A stretch of 46,882 bases of DNA from Chloroflexota bacterium (GCA_012797815.1 JAAZOK010000084.1:1-46882), one strand, 5' to 3'; numbered from the stretch's first letter, positions 1 to 8,448 are shown. Program-made: numbers and translations. The notes: a model not told the origin generated them from the sequence alone.

Positions 1-25
1 CATTTCAACCGGGATATGCAATAAA

Positions 26-52
26 GAAAAGACCGACCAGTTTGGTCGGTCT
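26..52 (-). terminator. Intrinsic terminator of ileS
   Basis: On the minus strand a 9-bp perfect stem (positions 30-38 pairing with 44-52) is followed by a T-rich run. It lies 12 bases beyond the ileS stop codon, so it most likely ends the ileS transcript. The stem is symmetrical but the opposite strand has only a poor T tract. Confidence 0.85.
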
Positions 53-64
53 CTCTTGTTATTT

Positions 65-3000
65 TTAGCTTTTCTTTGTCAACCAGATGGTGACCTGTTC
101 CCCATCAAAGTCGTCACTGGCATTCGGCAACACATGCGGCTGATCTTGCGATGTCATCTCAATCGTCAGGGTTTCTGTCATCACATAATCGCGATATTGC
201 TCGATGGCTTTCTGTAATTTCTCCGATGCGCTATATGCCAGCCTGATACGATCGGCAATTTCAAAACCAGCTTGCTTGCGAGCTTCCTGTACCCGGCGGA
301 TGAATTCACGCACCAGTCCCTCATTAACCAGTTCCTCATTCAGGGTAGTGACCAATGCTGCCAGGTAAGCTCCTTCCGAAGCTACTTCGAAACCCTCTTT
401 GGCTTGAATGTGGATCTCCACTTCGTCAGGGTTGATCTCGTATTCTGAACCTGCTATCGTCACTTTGAAAGATTTTCCGCTTCCCACTTTCTCCGCGATC
501 TCTTCCGCGTCCAACGCCAAAATGGCATCCTTGATTTGAGGAAAATCTCCTTTGTATTTCTGCCCCAATTGTTTGGGCAGTGGTACCAGGGCATACGCAA
601 CCGCCTCATTCGCTGCACTCAGCAGCCGCACTTTTTTTACATTGAGCTCATCTTCCAGCAATTCGGCATATTTTTCAACAATACGTGGATCATCCGCTGA
701 ACTCAATGCAAATGCAGCTTCAGCCAGCGGTTGGCGCACTTTGATACCCGATTTATTGCGTGCAGCATGTCCCAAGGAAACCAGTTTCATGACCACTTCC
801 ATCTCATGATTCAACGTTGCATCGATCAAGGCTTCATCGAAATCAGGCCATTGGGCAAGATGTACGGATTCCCCGGCACCGGCATCAACGGAAAGCACAA
901 GGTTCTGATAAAGAACCTCAGCCATATAAGGCATGGACGGTGCAATGAGTTTGCTGATTGCCACCAGCGCTTCGTATAAGGTGGCATAAGCTGCGTATTT
1001 ATCCTCATCCGATTCGCTCTTCCAAAAACGTCGACGGGAACGCCGCAGGTACCAGTTCGACAATTGGTCTACAAACTGCTCGACCGGACGCGTGGCATTG
1101 ATCACATCATAGTTTTCAAATGCTTCCGTCACACCTTTGACAAGAGCGTGCAATTCCGAGCGCATCCAATTATCCAGTGCAGAATATTCAATATGCGTCT
1201 TGGTCGCATCCGGCTGCCAGTTATCCAGATTGGCATAGGTAACAAAGAAGGAATAAGTATTCCATAAGGTCAACGTGAAATTGCGGATCACTTCCGAAAC
1301 CAGATTGGCAGAAAAACGCCGTTCCTGTCCCGGCGGGCTGGCGGTGTACAGATACCAGCGCATGGCATCTGCCCCATTTTGATCGATCACTTCCCAGGGA
1401 TCGACCACATTGCCCTTGGATTTGGACATCTTTTGCCCATTCTCATCCAGGATCAATCCGAGGCATAACACATTCTTAAAACATTTCTGATCAAACAATA
1501 ATGTCGAGATGGCATGCAGTGAATAGAACCACCCGCGCGTTTGATCGACCGCTTCGCAGATATAATCTGCCGGGTATTGTTCCTTGAATTCCTTTTCGTG
1601 TTCAAAGGGATAATGCCACTGCGCCACCGGCATAGATCCCGAATCGAACCATACATCGATCAATTCCGGGACCCGTTGCATCTTGCCATGACATTCAGGG
1701 CATTCGAATGTAACCTCATCCACATAAGGACGGTGCAGTTCCAATCCGGTCAGGTCGTGACCGACCAGGCTGGATAGTTCTTCTATGGAACCTACACAGG
1801 TCTGCAACCCGCAATCCTGACACTGCCACACCGGCAATGGTGTACCCCAAAAACGTTCCCTGCCCAATGCCCAATCGATGTTGTTTTCCAACCAGTTGCC
1901 GAAGCGACCATGTTTGATATGTTCCGGGTACCAGTTGATCTCATTATTCAACGCTACCAATCTGTCTTTCTTTTCACTGGTACGAATATACCAGGTCGAA
2001 CGGGCGAAATAGAGCAGAGGAGTTCCGCAACGCCAGCAGAAGGGATATGAGTGAGTATGCTGTTCTGCTTTGAACAATAAACCACGCGCATTCAAATGAT
2101 CAATGATCAATGGGTCCGCATCTTTCACATATTTGCCAGCCCAATGATCCACTTCCTTTATGAAAGTACCATCCGGTTTGACAGTCATCAATACTGGCAG
2201 GTCTTCTTTGTTAGCCACATTCATGTCATCGGCACCATAAGCCGGCGCGATATGCACCAATCCAGAGCCTTCTGCGATGGTCACAAAATCTCCCAGCACC
2301 ACATAATGGGCTGGTTTATCCACCGGCAAAAAAGTAAACAGCGGTTGATAGCGTTTCCCTTTGAGTTGTTTGCCCTTGAAACGCTCCAGCACATTGACCT
2401 TTTCATCACCGAAGACCTTTTCCACCAGCGCTTCTGCCAGGATCAGTTTTTCGGTCGTGTTGCTCTCACCATTGGTCAGATTTCGTTCTACCTTGACATA
2501 GGTGATATCCTTCCCGGCTGCTACAGCGACATTGGCGGGTAATGTCCAGGGAGTGGTAGTCCAGACCAGCAAAGAGGTATCCTCTTCATCCAACAGTGGC
2601 ATGCGCACAAAGATGGAGGGTTCGCTTATATCATGATACCCAAGGGATACTTCATGATCCGAAAGAGGAGTACCACAACGTGTGCAGTAAGGCACAACTT
2701 TAAAGCCCTGATAGAGTAATTCTTTATCCCAGAAATTTTTCAGGATCCACCAAACCGACTCAATGTACTCGTTCTTGTAAGTCACGTAGGCTCTGCTGAG
2801 ATCAACCCAATAAGCGATGCGGTCGGTTAACTTCTCCCATTCCTGGATGTAGGAAAAAGCTGATTCTTTACAAAGCTTGTTGAATTTTTCGATGCCATAT
2901 TCTTCGATCTGTTGTTTGTTGGTGAACCCCAGTTTCTTCTCGACTTCGATCTCTACGGGCAATCCATGTGTATCCCAACCACCACGCCGGTCAACATGAT

Positions 3001-3229
3001 AGCCCTGCATGGTCTTGTAACGCGGGAAAATGTCCTTAAACGCACGTGCCAGCACGTGATGTACCCCCGGAATACCGTTGGCAGTCGGGGGTCCCTCGTA
3101 GAAGACATAATTTGGACCGCCCTCGGTCTTTTTCAACGTCTGTTTGAAGATCTCTTCTCGCTTCCAAAATTGCAGAACAGATTCCTCCAACTCCTTGATC
3201 TCTAGTTTCGAAGAAACAGGTTTGAACAT
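65..3229 (-). CDS. ileS: Isoleucyl-tRNA synthetase (IleS2-like, 1054 aa)
   Basis: Charges tRNA-Ile with isoleucine in the cytoplasm. The class I HIGH-equivalent lies at residues 47-58 in the form PPTANGIPGVHH, and KMSKS is at 600-604 in KMSKSKGNVVDPWEV. The editing-domain signature WTTTPWTLPAN is near 224-233. Four CxxC pairs are visible (about 182, 398, 470, 510). The length (1054 aa against about 930 for the usual bacterial form) and the GVHH version of the HIGH motif place it with the eukaryal/actinobacterial-like IleS2 group. That group is generally insensitive to mupirocin, so resistance is an inference here. The ATG is preceded by a strong GGAGGTG. The gene is transcribed alone behind a T-box leader and ends in a hairpin terminator. 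Identity is secure; the subclass is assigned by eye. Confidence 0.97.
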   Translation of the reverse strand: MFKPVSSKLEIKELEESVLQFWKREEIFKQTLKKTEGGPNYVFYEGPPTANGIPGVHHVLARAFKDIFPRYKTMQGYHVDRRGGWDTHGLPVEIEVEKKLGFTNKQQIEEYGIEKFNKLCKESAFSYIQEWEKLTDRIAYWVDLSRAYVTYKNEYIESVWWILKNFWDKELLYQGFKVVPYCTRCGTPLSDHEVSLGYHDISEPSIFVRMPLLDEEDTSLLVWTTTPWTLPANVAVAAGKDITYVKVERNLTNGESNTTEKLILAEALVEKVFGDEKVNVLERFKGKQLKGKRYQPLFTFLPVDKPAHYVVLGDFVTIAEGSGLVHIAPAYGADDMNVANKEDLPVLMTVKPDGTFIKEVDHWAGKYVKDADPLIIDHLNARGLLFKAEQHTHSYPFCWRCGTPLLYFARSTWYIRTSEKKDRLVALNNEINWYPEHIKHGRFGNWLENNIDWALGRERFWGTPLPVWQCQDCGLQTCVGSIEELSSLVGHDLTGLELHRPYVDEVTFECPECHGKMQRVPELIDVWFDSGSMPVAQWHYPFEHEKEFKEQYPADYICEAVDQTRGWFYSLHAISTLLFDQKCFKNVLCLGLILDENGQKMSKSKGNVVDPWEVIDQNGADAMRWYLYTASPPGQERRFSANLVSEVIRNFTLTLWNTYSFFVTYANLDNWQPDATKTHIEYSALDNWMRSELHALVKGVTEAFENYDVINATRPVEQFVDQLSNWYLRRSRRRFWKSESDEDKYAAYATLYEALVAISKLIAPSMPYMAEVLYQNLVLSVDAGAGESVHLAQWPDFDEALIDATLNHEMEVVMKLVSLGHAARNKSGIKVRQPLAEAAFALSSADDPRIVEKYAELLEDELNVKKVRLLSAANEAVAYALVPLPKQLGQKYKGDFPQIKDAILALDAEEIAEKVGSGKSFKVTIAGSEYEINPDEVEIHIQAKEGFEVASEGAYLAALVTTLNEELVNEGLVREFIRRVQEARKQAGFEIADRIRLAYSASEKLQKAIEQYRDYVMTETLTIEMTSQDQPHVLPNASDDFDGEQVTIWLTKKS

Positions 3230-3240
3230 AACACCTCCAA

Positions 3241-3514
3241 TAAAAAAGCTCGTCCTTTATCAGGGACGAGCAAATTATACCCGCGGTACCACCCACATTT
3301 TCACCTTGCGATGAACACTCAGTCAGGAGCCTGCACACACAGAATCCCTGCCTGGCTAACGGTAGGCAAATCCGGTTTTCCTAATGATATCGGTACAATA
3401 CGTTCAGATCACAGCTCCGGAAGGATTTTCAGATCAGTTTTTCCACCAGGCTTTCACTCTCCCTGGCTCGCTACGGGATCTACTGAGCTTACTCGTTTCC
3501 ATCAATGCTTTTAC
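3241..3514 (-). promoter_or_regulatory. T-box riboswitch leader of ileS
   Basis: On the minus strand the core T-box sequence GGGTGGTACCGCGG (within 3281-3296) lies just upstream of a terminator hairpin (arms within 3248-3271, T run at 3241-3247). The TGGT bulge would pair with the ACCA end of uncharged tRNA-Ile. The upstream part (about 3400-3500) carries an AGTA-like motif and a long stem I region. A candidate isoleucine specifier ATC lies at 3409-3407, followed by TGAAC. In this class, uncharged tRNA binding stabilises the antiterminator and turns on the synthetase gene. The T-box core and terminator are directly visible; the specifier assignment is tentative. Confidence 0.93.
3248..3271 (-). 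terminator. T-box regulated terminator
   Basis: A 10-bp GC-rich stem GCTCGTCCCT/AGGGACGAGC-like with a short loop is followed by a run of T on the minus strand, ending 12 bases before the ileS Shine-Dalgarno. It is mutually exclusive with the T-box antiterminator just upstream, so it is the switchable element of the riboswitch, not the end of another gene. Confidence 0.9.
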
Positions 3515-3520
3515 GGCATG

Positions 3521-3549
3521 ATTATGCCATAAAAGGTTCTTTTTATCAA
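3521..3549 (-). promoter_or_regulatory. Promoter of the ileS T-box transcript
   Basis: On the minus strand, TTGATA (3549-3544) and CATAAT (3526-3521) are separated by exactly 17 bp. A TGG directly before the -10 gives an extended -10. Transcription would start near 3514, giving a leader of about 285 nt before the start codon. The promoter sits just after the stop codon of the pyrimidine phosphorylase, so ileS need not depend on the upstream operon. Confidence 0.7.
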
Positions 3550-3557
3550 TTTATGAA

Positions 3558-4859
3558 CTAGATCACACCATAAAAAAGTGGTAATTGCGCACACTTTTCG
3601 GATTGGATTGCAATACCCTCCATCAATTTTGCTTTGGCAGCGGATAATTTATCTCGCTCATTGGCAAAGATCTTGATGAGCACATCTCCCTTGGCTACCT
3701 GCTCACCAACCTTGTGTTCCAGATGGAACCCCACGCCCAGATCAATGGCAGCACCCTTCTTTTCCCGGCCTGCTCCCAAGATCACAGCAGCTTCACCGAT
3801 CATTTGTGCATTGAGCATGGATAGATAGCCATCTTGTTCTGCCATGACCATATCTTCGATTGAACCTGATGGCAATTGGTCGGGGTTTTCGATAAAGGAA
3901 AGATCGCCTTTTTGAGCTTTCACTAATTGGGCAAATTTCTCCCAGGCTTTTCCATCCCTGATTGTCTCTTCAGCTAATTTACGAGCCGCATCCAGGTTGG
4001 CAGCTTTTTCTCCTAATACCAGCATATGCGCAGCTACCGTGAAACAATGTTCCCGGAAATCATGCGGTCCGCCATCGTGCAGTGTCTCGATGGCTTCTTT
4101 CAGTTCGATAGCATTGCCCACCGCTTTACCCAGAGGTTGGTTCATATCGGAAAGCAGTGCACGTACTTTTCTACCACTCAGGTTTCCGATCTCCACCATT
4201 AAAGTTGCCAGCTGTTTGGCATGTTCCAGATCTTTCATGAAAGCGCCGTAGCCAAGTTTCACATCCAGAACGATTGCCTGGGCGCCTGCTGCGATCTTTT
4301 TGCTCATGATGGATGAGGCGATCAGGGGAATAGACGGAACGGTCCCGGTCACATCCCGCAGGGCATATAAAATGCCATCCGCCGGTGCCAGATCACCGGT
4401 TTGCCCGGTCAACACGATACCGATCTGGCGTAATTGCTGCATGAACTCATCTTCCGATAAATCTACCCGGTATCCGGGGATGGATTCCATCTTATCCAGT
4501 GTGCCACCGCTGAAACCCAAGCCGCGTCCTGACATTTTACCGACCGGCAATCCACAGGCTGCCACTAATGGTGCCACTACCAGGCTGGTCTTATCTCCCA
4601 CTCCACCCGAAGAATGCTTATCCACCACGATAGGTGCTATTTTCGACAGGTCCAGAATATCTCCCGAATTTGCCATTGCCAGTGTCAGGTGGGTTGTTTC
4701 TTGCGCAGTCATTCCATTCAATAACACTGCCATCGCCCAGGCAGACGCCTGGTAGTCAGGGATAGTATTCTGTGTGACTCCCTGGATAAAAAACTCTATC
4801 TCTGCTTTCGTTAATTCTTTTTTATCCCGTTTGCGGATAATGATATCAACAGCACGCAT
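3558..4859 (-). CDS. pdp: Pyrimidine-nucleoside (thymidine) phosphorylase, 433 aa
   Basis: Phosphorolyses thymidine, deoxyuridine or uridine to the base and (deoxy)ribose-1-phosphate in nucleoside salvage. The N-terminal helical domain (about 1-70) is followed by the phosphate-binding KHSSGGVGDKTS near residue 82 and the family signature SGRGLGFSGGTLDK near 110-123. The C-terminal domain has a lipoyl-like fold around 340-433 (VGFHLEHKVGEQVAKGDVL). The length fits the family of about 430-440 aa. AAAGGAT precedes the ATG. It lies 34 bp after jag on the same strand and is probably the last gene of the rpmH operon. Whether it prefers thymidine (DeoA) or takes all pyrimidines (Pdp) cannot be decided by eye. 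Confidence 0.95.
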   Translation of the reverse strand: MRAVDIIIRKRDKKELTKAEIEFFIQGVTQNTIPDYQASAWAMAVLLNGMTAQETTHLTLAMANSGDILDLSKIAPIVVDKHSSGGVGDKTSLVVAPLVAACGLPVGKMSGRGLGFSGGTLDKMESIPGYRVDLSEDEFMQQLRQIGIVLTGQTGDLAPADGILYALRDVTGTVPSIPLIASSIMSKKIAAGAQAIVLDVKLGYGAFMKDLEHAKQLATLMVEIGNLSGRKVRALLSDMNQPLGKAVGNAIELKEAIETLHDGGPHDFREHCFTVAAHMLVLGEKAANLDAARKLAEETIRDGKAWEKFAQLVKAQKGDLSFIENPDQLPSGSIEDMVMAEQDGYLSMLNAQMIGEAAVILGAGREKKGAAIDLGVGFHLEHKVGEQVAKGDVLIKIFANERDKLSAAKAKLMEGIAIQSEKCAQLPLFYGVI

Positions 4860-4893
4860 GATTTATCCTTTGAAGTTGCTGAATGAATATGAT

Positions 4894-5445
4894 TTATTCT
4901 TTTGGCTTCAAGTAGATGGTTGCCCGTCGGTTCGGTTCTTCTCCGGTGCTCTCCGTAGTTACAAACGGATGATAGCGCAGTTCTAGATGGATGATCCTGC
5001 GTTCGTTGGCTGGCATTGGCTCCAGCACCTGTCTGCGTCCGGTCTGCACTACCTGGTCGGCAATACGTCGTGCAAGTTGCCGCAACTGTCGCTCCCGGCG
5101 ATAACGGTAACCCTGTACATCCACCATCAACGGCACCCATTCCCCCATCCGATTGCAGAGGATCAGACTGGTGATATATTGTAATGAATTCAGCGTTTCT
5201 GACTTTCGACCAATCAATATGCTGAGATCTTTGCCGGATATATCGGCAAGGATGATGGGGCGGTCTTTGTCGTCTTCAGGGTCAACGATACGGGTCATTA
5301 CTTTCGCATCGATGTTCATCTTATCCAACAATTCGGTGATGACCTCGTAGGTGATTTGTCGCGCATTCTCTAACTTATCAACAGCGTCATCAAGGTAAGA
5401 GGATGTTTGATCAGAAAGTTTTACTCCAGTATCTTGTCTTTCCAT
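4894..5445 (-). CDS. jag: Jag/KhpB-type KH-R3H RNA-binding protein, 183 aa
   Basis: Homologue of SpoIIIJ-associated Jag (KhpB/EloR), a single-stranded nucleic acid-binding protein linked to cell elongation and RNA control in other bacteria. A type II KH segment lies at about 65-122, with ISGKDLSILIGRKSETL as its glycine loop. An R3H domain covers about 125-183, with the RRIIH (RxxxH) core near 150. The first 25 residues replace the full Jag_N domain of Firmicutes, so this is a short form. AGGAAGA precedes the ATG. The neighbours yidC, rnpA and rpmH are the classical Jag context. A folded RNA candidate (5472-5582) ends 26 bases before the start codon, which could suggest autoregulation by this RNA-binding protein; that is inference. 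Confidence 0.93.
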   Translation of the reverse strand: MERQDTGVKLSDQTSSYLDDAVDKLENARQITYEVITELLDKMNIDAKVMTRIVDPEDDKDRPIILADISGKDLSILIGRKSETLNSLQYITSLILCNRMGEWVPLMVDVQGYRYRRERQLRQLARRIADQVVQTGRRQVLEPMPANERRIIHLELRYHPFVTTESTGEEPNRRATIYLKPKE

Positions 5446-5471
5446 ATAATCTTCCTTTCTTCCTTTTCAGC

Positions 5472-5582
5472 GCTTTAGGGGTTTCCTACATAGGTTCGAT
5501 TTGTTCCATTTATCATTAAACGGATAATTTCACCGATACGGTACTATCCCTTTGTGTTCAAAGGGATAGAAACCTCTAAAGC
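5472..5582 (-). ncRNA. Candidate structured RNA in the yidC-jag intercistronic region
   Basis: A 14-bp inverted repeat with one mismatch (5472-5485 against 5569-5582, GCTTTAGGGGTTTC type) encloses 83 bases with further hairpins. One is a perfect 10-bp stem directly abutting the closing helix (5545-5554 with 5559-5568). Another is a small ACCG/CGGT hairpin around 5532-5542. A weak TTATC/GATAA stem is also possible. This resembles a multibranched junction. It lies 42 bases after yidC and 26 before jag, inside the minus-strand operon. It matches no RNA family I can name. Alternatives are a cis-regulatory leader of jag, an mRNA processing site, or a relic of a small inverted-repeat element; no target-site duplication is visible. 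Confidence 0.5.
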
Positions 5583-5624
5583 ATTCTTTGAATTGCCATC
5601 TTCATAAAGCCACTTAATACCAGC

Positions 5625-6440
5625 TTATGCGGTAGGCTTTTTGAGCGCTTGTTTATCTTTTTTCTTGAATAAATTTTTTAAGTCATATTTACCCAGTACA
5701 GCATATTGGATCAAGCTAATAACATTGGAAATGGCGAAATATAAAGCCAGTCCGGATGACAGGGAATATGCAAACCAACCCATTAACAATGGCAGGTAAA
5801 TATTCATCATTCCGGTAGCTTGATTAGCTTGCGGATCCCCCCCACTGGGGCTGATCAACTTATTCTGTATAAAGCTGGTGAGTACAACGAAGATCGCCAG
5901 AACCGGGATTCCGAAGGAAACTCCGGGGATATAAACACGATCAGGCTGGCTGAGGTCCATCCACAAAAATTGGTTGTTCAAAGGGATGAGTGAGTACGGG
6001 TTTTGTACGGCTGGGATGAACGAGAAGATATTGGAAAGCCATAAGTCGATCTTCGAAACCAGCGTCAACACCTGCAATGGTGCATTACCCATGGTTTGAA
6101 TGATGCTTTGATATAAACCGATGATGATGGGGAACTGAATGAGGGTAGGTAAGCACGAGGCGAAAGGTTTGATGCCTTTTTTCTTGTAAAGCTCCATTTG
6201 AGCTTGCGCCAGGCGATCTTTGTCATTCTTATATTTTTTCTGCATCTCCAGGTAATCTTCATCTTGCTGTAGATCCTGCATCGCCTTGGTGCTCTTTATC
6301 TGACGCGCGATCAGGGGATGGGTAATAGCTTTGACGAGAATCGTGAATACAATGACTGCTACACCGAAATTCTTCCCGATCAGGTTGTAGATCAATAACA
6401 GTGTATTGATGAAAGGTTTAATAATAAGTGAATCCCACAT
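5625..6440 (-). CDS. yidC: YidC/Oxa1 membrane protein insertase, 271 aa
   Basis: Inserts and folds membrane proteins alone or with SecYEG. This is the short Gram-positive-like form without the large P1 domain of proteobacterial YidC. An N-terminal helix (about 5-25) is followed by a first conserved helix, the cytoplasmic coiled hairpin (about 45-85, KSTKAMQDLQ onward), and four further membrane segments, ending in a lysine-rich tail that may touch the ribosome. The conserved groove arginine of the family (TILIR in Bacillus SpoIIIJ) is a lysine here (K37, in TILVKAITHPL). There is no lipobox at the N-terminus. AAGGAAA precedes the ATG. It lies between a PQQ-propeller lipoprotein and jag. Confidence 0.96.
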   Translation of the reverse strand: MWDSLIIKPFINTLLLIYNLIGKNFGVAVIVFTILVKAITHPLIARQIKSTKAMQDLQQDEDYLEMQKKYKNDKDRLAQAQMELYKKKGIKPFASCLPTLIQFPIIIGLYQSIIQTMGNAPLQVLTLVSKIDLWLSNIFSFIPAVQNPYSLIPLNNQFLWMDLSQPDRVYIPGVSFGIPVLAIFVVLTSFIQNKLISPSGGDPQANQATGMMNIYLPLLMGWFAYSLSSGLALYFAISNVISLIQYAVLGKYDLKNLFKKKDKQALKKPTA

Positions 6441-6458
6441 GTTGTTTTCCTTTTCTAA

Positions 6459-7580
6459 TTATTCTTCAGTGGAAAATGCCCAATATTCACGGCCATTTTC
6501 ATCAAGTGCGTAAACCAGTTTATCTCCACCGACAACAACCAGGTAGAGCTTCCCATCTTGGAAGATCGGTGTAGTATAGATGCCACCTTCCCTGGTGATC
6601 GAGGGGGAAGTTGCTTGGTTTTTATCCAGGATAACCAGATTCCCTGCGATCGTGCCAAATCCGACATTCCCATTCAATGCCACACCACTGGCAACGATCT
6701 GTGAATTTGTAGATGTGGGATTTGCCCAGACAGGATCACCGCTTTCAACATCTAAGGCATAGATATATCCATCTTCGGTTCCAAAATAAAGGTTATCGTC
6801 GACGATGAGAGGAGTAGTCCAAACGCTCTTGATCTTCGTATCACCTTCAAATGTCCATTCGATTGCACCACTGGTAGCATTTACTTTGAACAATTTACCA
6901 TCGATGGTTCCTACATACAAAAAACCATTTGCCAGTAATGGATTTGACACAATGGCTGTCCCCAGATCAACACTCCAAACCGGTTCACTGACCAGTACCT
7001 TGTTTCCACTCTCATCTGCTGTTAAAGTTGCCGCATCATAACTGAGTTGAAGTGCATAAAGATTGTGGTCCATGGATGCCACATATACATATTGATCATC
7101 CGCAACCGGTTTGGACCAGTTAGGACCTTCTGTCTTGAATTTCCAATTAAGCATTCCATTTGAATCTACAACATACAAAAAATGATCTGCGTTGGGTGCA
7201 TAGGTCATACCGTTCAATTCGAGGACACTACCGACATAGTGGCTCTTGGCTCCCTCGAATTTCCAGTTAAGAATGCCGTTGGTGCTGTTCACAGAATAAA
7301 GCGTATGATTGTAATCTCCAACCAACACCTGACCATCCTTGATCTCTGCAGGAGCGTAGAACATTACATTTCTTTCCGTTGAAGAAGGATACACCCACTG
7401 TCGATTTCCGGTTTCGGTATTAATCGCATAGATTTGGGAGCCATACGAAAGTACCGCCATACCATCACCGACGGAGAAACCCGGCCAGCTGGAAGCTGCT
7501 CCGACATTGTTGGTGCAACCAGTGATGGTCGCTGCAACGATCAAGATCAGAAATACCAATATAGTAATATTTTTCTTCAT
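6459..7580 (-). CDS. PQQ-like beta-propeller lipoprotein, 373 aa
   Basis: Predicted extracytoplasmic lipoprotein. It has a signal peptide with the lipobox ITGC (Cys at about residue 22), then seven or eight propeller blades of the PQQ/WD-like type. Blades are visible as repeats such as TSGAIEWTFEG, ESGDPVW, NGILNWKFEG and NGMLNWKFKTEG, alternating with VGTIDGKLF and FGTEDGYIYALD strands. The fold is shared by BamB and by PQQ enzymes. No catalytic calcium or PQQ site of a dehydrogenase is evident, so a scaffold role is likelier. AGGTG precedes the ATG. Its place between yidD and yidC is unusual and suggests a role in membrane protein insertion or quality control, which is inference. Confidence 0.88.
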   Translation of the reverse strand: MKKNITILVFLILIVAATITGCTNNVGAASSWPGFSVGDGMAVLSYGSQIYAINTETGNRQWVYPSSTERNVMFYAPAEIKDGQVLVGDYNHTLYSVNSTNGILNWKFEGAKSHYVGSVLELNGMTYAPNADHFLYVVDSNGMLNWKFKTEGPNWSKPVADDQYVYVASMDHNLYALQLSYDAATLTADESGNKVLVSEPVWSVDLGTAIVSNPLLANGFLYVGTIDGKLFKVNATSGAIEWTFEGDTKIKSVWTTPLIVDDNLYFGTEDGYIYALDVESGDPVWANPTSTNSQIVASGVALNGNVGFGTIAGNLVILDKNQATSPSITREGGIYTTPIFQDGKLYLVVVGGDKLVYALDENGREYWAFSTEE

Positions 7581-7603
7581 ATTTTTTCACCTATTCTTAT
7601 TCG

Positions 7604-7885
7604 TTATGGTACTGGATCATATCCGCCTTCATTGAACGGATTACAGCGGATTAGACGATGAATTGATAAATAACCACCTTTCCATATGCCATATTTATAG
7701 ATTGCTTGATATGCATAATGCGAACACGTCGGATAAAACCGGCAGGTATTTGCCGGTAACGAAGGAGAGACCACTTTTTGATATAAACGAATCAGGAACA
7801 TCACGATATATCTTGGGAATGTCCAAATCGTAATTCTTACATCCTTCAAAGATGGTTCGTGAGTATGCTTCCCTTCGGTGATCAT
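7604..7885 (-). CDS. yidD: YidD membrane protein insertion efficiency factor, 93 aa
   Basis: Small membrane-associated protein that aids YidC-dependent insertion. It shows the family pattern in order: [29 protein letters not shown], a short [13 protein letters not shown] and the C-terminal GGYDPVP. The conserved cysteines are present. The start chosen is the ATG at 7885, which overlaps the rnpA stop as TGATG. A TTG one codon upstream is possible, and there is no clear Shine-Dalgarno, so translational coupling to rnpA is likely. The N-terminal 20 residues extend beyond the conserved core. Confidence 0.94.
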   Translation of the reverse strand: MITEGKHTHEPSLKDVRITIWTFPRYIVMFLIRLYQKVVSPSLPANTCRFYPTCSHYAYQAIYKYGIWKGGYLSIHRLIRCNPFNEGGYDPVP

Positions 7886-8232
7886 CAATTTATCTTTTTA
7901 TTAACCAAGCGCGCTTGAAGAAAGAGACTCTCTATTGCTGCTTGTATTTCGCTTGCATTCGAATGAATAAATCGTTTGCGAACAATGAAAACGATATCCC
8001 ATCCTGTCTGGCATCGGTCTTTTTTTTGATTGAGAATTGCACGTAACCGACGGCGACAGCGATTTCTTACCACTGCATTCCCAATCAGTTTACTGGTCAC
8101 AACTGCAAAACGGGAATGGGGCAATCCATTAGGACAGACTGCCATCTTCACCAGTGGATGGAAATATACTTTCCCAGTTTCCTTTACTTTTTTAAAGTCC
8201 GCACTTTTTGTAAGACGAAATGTCCGGTTCAC
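7885..8232 (-). CDS. rnpA: Ribonuclease P protein component, 115 aa
   Basis: Protein subunit of RNase P, which binds the catalytic RNA and pre-tRNA leader for 5' maturation. It starts with the typical [15 protein letters not shown], followed by the basic RNR signature region near residues 57-70 ([17 protein letters not shown]). Start is a GTG with only a weak GAGA upstream. It lies 45 bp after rpmH, the near-universal arrangement, and overlaps yidD by one base. Confidence 0.96.
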   Translation of the reverse strand: MNRTFRLTKSADFKKVKETGKVYFHPLVKMAVCPNGLPHSRFAVVTSKLIGNAVVRNRCRRRLRAILNQKKDRCQTGWDIVFIVRKRFIHSNASEIQAAIESLFLQARLVNKKIN

Positions 8233-8277
8233 TCAAATCTCAAGCGAAACAATTCAGAATTATTTCTGAAATCGCTT

Positions 8278-8448
8278 CTACCAGCGTACGTTCTTGACGT
8301 GGTTGTTTTTAGTCACGGCTAGATTATGGCGTCCTTTTGCCATTCTTCGCTTTAATACTTTTCTTCCATTGGCAGTTGCCATGCGCTGTCTGAAACCATG
8401 AACACGAATGCGCTTTCGTATACGTGGTTGGTATGTCCTTTTCGGCAT
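8278..8448 (-). CDS. rpmH: 50S ribosomal protein L34, 56 aa
   Basis: Small, very basic large-subunit protein. The translation begins [20 protein letters not shown] and continues with the L34 core [19 protein letters not shown]. It is a little longer than the usual 44-47 aa because of a tail rich in Asn, His and Val (residues 46-56). AAGGA lies properly before the ATG. It is the first gene of the rpmH-rnpA-yidD-yidC-jag operon and follows an extended -10 promoter. Confidence 0.97.
   Translation of the reverse strand: MPKRTYQPRIRKRIRVHGFRQRMATANGRKVLKRRMAKGRHNLAVTKNNHVKNVRW

Noticed and set aside
3311-3532. Plus-strand open frame of 73 codons over the T-box leader
   Set aside because: The sequence is accounted for by the T-box riboswitch on the other strand; the translation has no family features.
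5472-5582. A miniature inverted-repeat transposon (MITE)
   Set aside because: The ends are inverted repeats, but no target-site duplication is visible and only one copy occurs in the window; a structured RNA explains the internal hairpins better. Genome-wide search could still revive it.
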